Below, piece by piece: positions 60,453 through 64,000 of a stretch of DNA of 64,000 bases. This stretch comes from Vescimonas fastidiosa (GTDB lineage Bacteria > Bacillota > Clostridia > Oscillospirales > Oscillospiraceae): contig NZ_AP023415.1 in the NCBI RefSeq assembly GCF_018326305.1, positions 1,437,010 to 1,501,009 of the forward strand. The letters run 5' to 3'. Position 1 is the stretch's first letter, and each line of letters begins with the position of its first letter. The notes beneath the pieces were generated by a model. That model had not been told where the DNA came from and searched no databases. It worked only from the letters and a program-made list of their open reading frames with translations. Made by a program: the position numbers and the translations under genes.

Positions 60453-60470
60453 TGTTGTGTACTTGGCGAT

Positions 60471-61511
60471 TTACGCCGCCTTCCACACCTTTGCTTCTTC
60501 AATGGTGCTGGGAACCACGATGGTGCCGTCCTTGATGGCAGCCACCGCCGCATTGTACTTCTCCATCACATCAGCGGGGATCTGATAGGCAGAGCCGTCA
60601 AAATCCAGGTACAGGCTGTTCTCTGCCAGGCCCTTTTCGATGGCGCCGGCGGTGAACTTACCGTCAATGACATCCTGAATCGCTTCCTGGGCGCAAGCGG
60701 GGAAGTCCCGGATGGCGCTGGCAATGTTGGTCTGGGGGGCGTCTGCATTCAGGTTGCCGTCAAAGAAGATGGTCAGGAAGTTCTTCTCCTTGCCGGCATT
60801 GAGGATACCCAGGCCGCCGGCACTGGCGGTGTGGTATAGCAGGCTGGCGCCCTGCTCATGCATGGATGTGGCCAGCTCATAGCAGCCGTTGACCTCTGCC
60901 CAGCCGTTGGCATAGTCCACCAGCACCTGGCAGTCAGGGTTGGCATAGTGGGCTCCGGCAATCATACCGGCAGCGCCCAGATTGCACAGGGGGATGTCGT
61001 GGGCGCCAATAAAGCCCAGCGTATTGGTGTCGGACAGGCTGGCACCCAGGAAGCCGGCCAAAAAGCCCAGCTCCTGATCGCGCCATGTGTAGCTGCGGAT
61101 GTTGTCACCCTCCACCACAGCGTCCAGGATCACAAACTTCTGCTGCGGATAGTTGGGGGCCACATTTTCCAGGCTGGAGCTCTGGCTGCCGCCCAGGCAG
61201 ATGATGAGGTCGCAGTCTCCGCTGTCGGCATAGCCGGATATCAGGCCCTCGTACTCGGCGTCATCCTTGGGCTCGGAATATACCCACTGGATGCCCATGG
61301 TGCTCTCCGCCTTCTTCATGCCGTCATACAGTGCGTCGTTAAAGGACTTGTCTCCCAGTCCGCTGGAAGAGAACACAACGGCGACCTTGGTGCCTTTCTT
61401 GGAATCGTCACCTGCCGAATCCTTGTCGGACTTCCCGCAGGCCACCAGGGACAGCATTGAGCAGACCGCCAGCAGCATGGCCAGCCACTTTTTCACATTT
61501 GTAAACTTCAT
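60471..61511 (-). CDS. BMP-family substrate-binding lipoprotein
   Basis: A 346-residue solute-binding lipoprotein of the BMP (PnrA-like) family, whose known members bind purine nucleosides. The signal peptide ends in the lipobox LVAC. Family marks are VAVVFSSSGLGDKSFNDALY, GADG-like DLIICLGGSQ and IGAHDIPLCNLG. Start at 61511 with GGAGGAA upstream; the longer frame is not supported. Second gene of the operon after the ATPase. Confidence 0.9.
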   Translation of the reverse strand: MKFTNVKKWLAMLLAVCSMLSLVACGKSDKDSAGDDSKKGTKVAVVFSSSGLGDKSFNDALYDGMKKAESTMGIQWVYSEPKDDAEYEGLISGYADSGDCDLIICLGGSQSSSLENVAPNYPQQKFVILDAVVEGDNIRSYTWRDQELGFLAGFLGASLSDTNTLGFIGAHDIPLCNLGAAGMIAGAHYANPDCQVLVDYANGWAEVNGCYELATSMHEQGASLLYHTASAGGLGILNAGKEKNFLTIFFDGNLNADAPQTNIASAIRDFPACAQEAIQDVIDGKFTAGAIEKGLAENSLYLDFDGSAYQIPADVMEKYNAAVAAIKDGTIVVPSTIEEAKVWKAA

Positions 61512-61581
61512 CTTAGTTCCTCCTTTTGCACGGTTGGTTCTAAGCTGCCGTTTAATCGGCAGCAGGATCAATAAGGGAAGG

Positions 61582-63129
61582 TCAGTGGGCTTCGCCCAGC
61601 ATCATGCGTCCTAAGGCCTCACGGGTGGCGTTGTCTGCATCCACAAATCCCATGATCTGCCCGCGGAACAGCACCATGATCCGGTCCGAGACCTTGATCA
61701 GCTCATCCAGATCGCTGGAAATGAGCAGCACGGCGCAGCCCTGTTCCGCCGCTGCCAAAATGCGGCCCTGGATATAATCCGCCGAGGCGATATCAACGCC
61801 CCGGGTAGGCTGCGCGGCAATGAGCATCCGGCAGCCCCGGTCAAGCTCCCGGGCGACGACGATTTTTTGCTGATTGCCGCCGGAGAGGGTGCCGACCACA
61901 ACCGACTCATTGGTGGCCGCAATGCTGTAATCGGCGATCTTAGCCTGCGCATCACGGCGGGCGGCCATCCAGTCCTCCAGCAGCGGGCTTTTGGCATAGG
62001 GCTTTTCGTCGTAGGCGTTCAGCAGCATATTTTCAAAGAGCCGCATACTGAGGATGAGGCCCATGCCTTGCCGGTCATCGGGAATACTGCCCACGCCGGC
62101 ATCCCGAATCTGCTTGGTCGAGCGGCCGGTGATCTCCCGTCCGTCCAGGAGAATGCTGCCGGAGGAGGGGCGGCAAAGGCCCAGAAGGGCTTGCGCCAGG
62201 GGCGTCTGCCCGTTGCCCTCGATGCCCGCTACGCCCAGCACCTCGCCGGAGCGAATGGAAAAGGTGACATTTTGCACAGCGGCGCCGCCACGGCTCTGCA
62301 CGCTGAGGTCCTTTACCTGCAGCACCTCTTCCGCCCCAATGGGATGGGGCCGGCGGCGCCCGGTGGGAACCGTTTTGCCCACCATCATCTGCGTCAGCTT
62401 TTCCATGCCGGTTTCCTGAGGGGTGGTGGTGCCGATGATCCGGCCCTGCCGAATCACGGTCATGCGGTCTGCAATTTGATAGACCTCCCGCAGCTTATGC
62501 GTAATGAAAATCGTGGACTTGCCCAGCTCCCGCAGACGGCGCAGCACATCAAACAACGCGTCGGACTCCTGGGGCGTCAGCAGGGCGGTGGGCTCGTCGA
62601 AAATCAAAATGTCCGCCTTACGATACAGCAGCTTGACGATCTCCACTCGCTGGCGCTGCCCGATGGTCAGCTTGTCCACCAGCGCATCAGGGTCTATGTC
62701 TAAGCCATAGGAGGCGGCCAGCTCCCGGATACTGCGTGACGCCTCCTGCTTTTTCAGCCGTCCGCATCTGGTCCTGACCTCCTGCCCCAGGGTAATGTTT
62801 TCCGCCACCGTCAGGTGCGGAATCAGCATCAGCTCCTGGTGTACCATACCGATGCCGTGGGCAATGGCGTCCGCGGGGCTCTTCAGCACCACAGGCTCGC
62901 CGGAAAGGAACAGCTGCCCCTCATCGGGCTGCTCGATGCCGTAGAGCATTTTCATCAGTGTGCTCTTTCCCGCACCGTTTTCCCCCAGAAAGGCGTGCAC
63001 CTCACCGCGGCGCAAGCTGAAATTAATATGATCGCCGGCCTGTACAACACCGTTATAGCACTTGCACAGGTCAACACACTGTAAAACAACGGGGGCCTCG
63101 GTGGCGGTTTGCGCGTGTTCGGCTATCAT
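61582..63129 (-). CDS. ABC transporter ATPase with two nucleotide-binding domains
   Basis: A 515-residue double ATPase like RbsA or NupO. The first domain has Walker A GENGAGKST, signature LTIGQRQRVEI and Walker B ILIFDEPTA. The second has the degenerate loop GIEGNGQTP typical of this family, the signature LSGGNQQKIVVAREL and IAAQPTRG. First gene of the operon; promoter at 63219-63247. Confidence 0.92.
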   Translation of the reverse strand: MIAEHAQTATEAPVVLQCVDLCKCYNGVVQAGDHINFSLRRGEVHAFLGENGAGKSTLMKMLYGIEQPDEGQLFLSGEPVVLKSPADAIAHGIGMVHQELMLIPHLTVAENITLGQEVRTRCGRLKKQEASRSIRELAASYGLDIDPDALVDKLTIGQRQRVEIVKLLYRKADILIFDEPTALLTPQESDALFDVLRRLRELGKSTIFITHKLREVYQIADRMTVIRQGRIIGTTTPQETGMEKLTQMMVGKTVPTGRRRPHPIGAEEVLQVKDLSVQSRGGAAVQNVTFSIRSGEVLGVAGIEGNGQTPLAQALLGLCRPSSGSILLDGREITGRSTKQIRDAGVGSIPDDRQGMGLILSMRLFENMLLNAYDEKPYAKSPLLEDWMAARRDAQAKIADYSIAATNESVVVGTLSGGNQQKIVVARELDRGCRMLIAAQPTRGVDIASADYIQGRILAAAEQGCAVLLISSDLDELIKVSDRIMVLFRGQIMGFVDADNATREALGRMMLGEAH

Positions 63130-63218
63130 AGGCTCCTCCTTTCAGGGTCGCTCCCTCCATGGGTCGATACGGACAAGCAGTCCGGTTCTTTTCCATGGGT
63201 GGTATTTTGCGTGAACTC

Positions 63219-63247
63219 ATTATACGCCTGCACCCGTAGAATTTGAA
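63219..63247 (-). promoter_or_regulatory. Promoter of the ABC/deaminase/VOC operon
   Basis: Minus strand: TTCAAA (63242-63247), 17-base spacer, TATAAT (63219-63224). Confidence 0.65.
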
Positions 63248-63266
63248 GAACAAATAAGCGATGTAA

Positions 63267-63290
63267 AGCCATCGGTAAGACCGATGGCTT
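63267..63290. promoter_or_regulatory. Perfect inverted repeat between the operon and the LysR gene
   Basis: AAGCCATCGGT and ACCGATGGCTT with a 3-base loop, 20 bases upstream of the -35. Shares the octamer CCATCGGT/ACCGATGG with the inverted repeat at 52565-52606. Nothing else is recognised in 63130-63468. Confidence 0.55.
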
Positions 63291-63468
63291 TCAGGTAAAA
63301 ACAGGGTTTTTGGGAGGTTAATTTAGAATGTCGGAGGTTGCTTTTTAACAAGAATGATGCTAAAATCAGAAAAATGTCCCGCAATTACCATTCCAGCGGT
63401 GTCGGTTGGGGCAAACAGTGGCGTGAGGTCTCCGTCTGCGGCAGCAGCGCAAGTATGAGGTGAAAACG

Positions 63469-64000
63469 ATGACATTGAAGCAAATACTATATGTCCGGGC
63501 CGTCAGCAAGGCAGGCTCTATCGGCAAGGCAGCAGAGTCGCTGTTCATCTCCCAATCCAGTCTATCCGAGTCGATCCGAAATTTGGAGCGGGAATATGGC
63601 ATGGTTCTTTTTGAGCGAACCAGCAAGGGCATATCGCTGACGCGCCAGGGAGAGGCATTCCTGAAGGATACACAGCTGCTGACAAATATCTACCAGGATT
63701 TGGATGACAAGTATAAAAACCACAAGGGGGAGTGCGAGTATTTTTGCGTATCCTCCCTGCACCATGTCTCCGGAATCGATGCCTTTGAGCATATTGTATG
63801 CCAGCCTAAGAATCAGAAATATCATCTGGGCTATTTTGAGGGCAACATGGATCAGGTGCTGCAGGATGTGGAAACCAATCGCTCCGACATCGGCGTGCTG
63901 TTTTTCACCAGCGACAGCCGCAGCGCCATCATCAAGGCATGTAATCGGCGGAATATATTTTTTCAGCATCTGAAATATGATCTGCTGCATATTTACATCC
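63469..64000 (+). CDS. LysR-family regulator, N-terminal part
   Basis: The frame runs off the window; 177 residues are visible. The HTH is at residues 1-60 (KQILYVRAVSKAGSIGKAAE, then SQSSLSESIRNLEREYGMVL and ERTSKGISLT). The effector domain begins near 90. It has GAGGTG before the ATG. It is divergent from the ABC/deaminase operon and is its likely regulator, sensing the imported compound. Confidence 0.9.
   Translation, partial: MTLKQILYVRAVSKAGSIGKAAESLFISQSSLSESIRNLEREYGMVLFERTSKGISLTRQGEAFLKDTQLLTNIYQDLDDKYKNHKGECEYFCVSSLHHVSGIDAFEHIVCQPKNQKYHLGYFEGNMDQVLQDVETNRSDIGVLFFTSDSRSAIIKACNRRNIFFQHLKYDLLHIYI

Overview
The window looks like a chromosomal segment of a GC-rich, strictly anaerobic, spore-forming Clostridia member of the Oscillospiraceae/Ruminococcaceae type. 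The basis is a Spo0A homologue with 0A boxes, an [FeFe] hydrogenase, rubrerythrin plus desulfoferrodoxin, a long-form HPF, AGGAGG-type ribosome binding sites and a clostridial transposon protein (TnpV). I cannot name a species from the sequence alone.

Layout. 1-5 kb: end of a YheO-type regulator, thioredoxin, homoserine dehydrogenase, a small alarmone synthetase, a candidate ncRNA and spo0A. 5.3-8.9 kb: a two-gene hydrogenase operon (GltD-like flavoprotein plus [FeFe] hydrogenase). 9-13 kb: tRNA-Thr, a cluster of three DnaA boxes, an ABC exporter pair and a metallo-beta-lactamase-fold enzyme. 13-18.2 kb: polA-rimI-tsaD and an AEC transporter. 18.3-24 kb: a HAD phosphatase remnant and a complete 16S-tRNA-Ala-tRNA-Ile-23S-5S operon on the minus strand. 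24.2-27.4 kb: an FHA-FtsW/RodA fusion with a transpeptidase. 27.8-29.3 kb: a DUF4430 lipoprotein back-to-back with a TPP riboswitch and thiT, then tRNA-Gln. 29.4-32.7 kb: an oxidative-stress cluster and TnpV, probably acquired. 32.8-34.3 kb: ssrA, a cyclophilin and smpB. 34.4-41 kb: a shikimate operon covering all seven steps plus chorismate mutase, preceded by an attenuator-like leader. 41-47.4 kb: TrkH, a YgiQ radical SAM protein, a phosphatase-GNAT fusion, a PyrF-like pseudoenzyme and tRNA-Ser. 47.4-50 kb: BrnQ and a LysR regulator. 50-52.6 kb: a radical SAM/SPASM enzyme with a membrane protein ending in Cys-Ala repeats. 52.9-54.9 kb: HPF and an iron alcohol dehydrogenase. 54.9-64 kb: a probable nucleoside/purine import and deamination operon (BMP-type ABC transporter, amidohydrolase, three VOC proteins) facing a LysR gene.

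Three layers of the window deserve attention. First, a family of at least seven dispersed elements (about 40-200 bp, with nested hairpins and covarying ends) sits in intergenic spaces, often between two terminators. Second, two operons look like incompletely described systems: the radical SAM/Cys-Ala protein pair and the ABC/deaminase/VOC operon. Third, the leader of the aromatic operon has mutually exclusive terminator and antiterminator stems but matches no riboswitch class I recognise.

Starts were moved from the longest open frame to the best ribosome binding site wherever the sequence supported this. Product names come from motif recognition; no database search was run.
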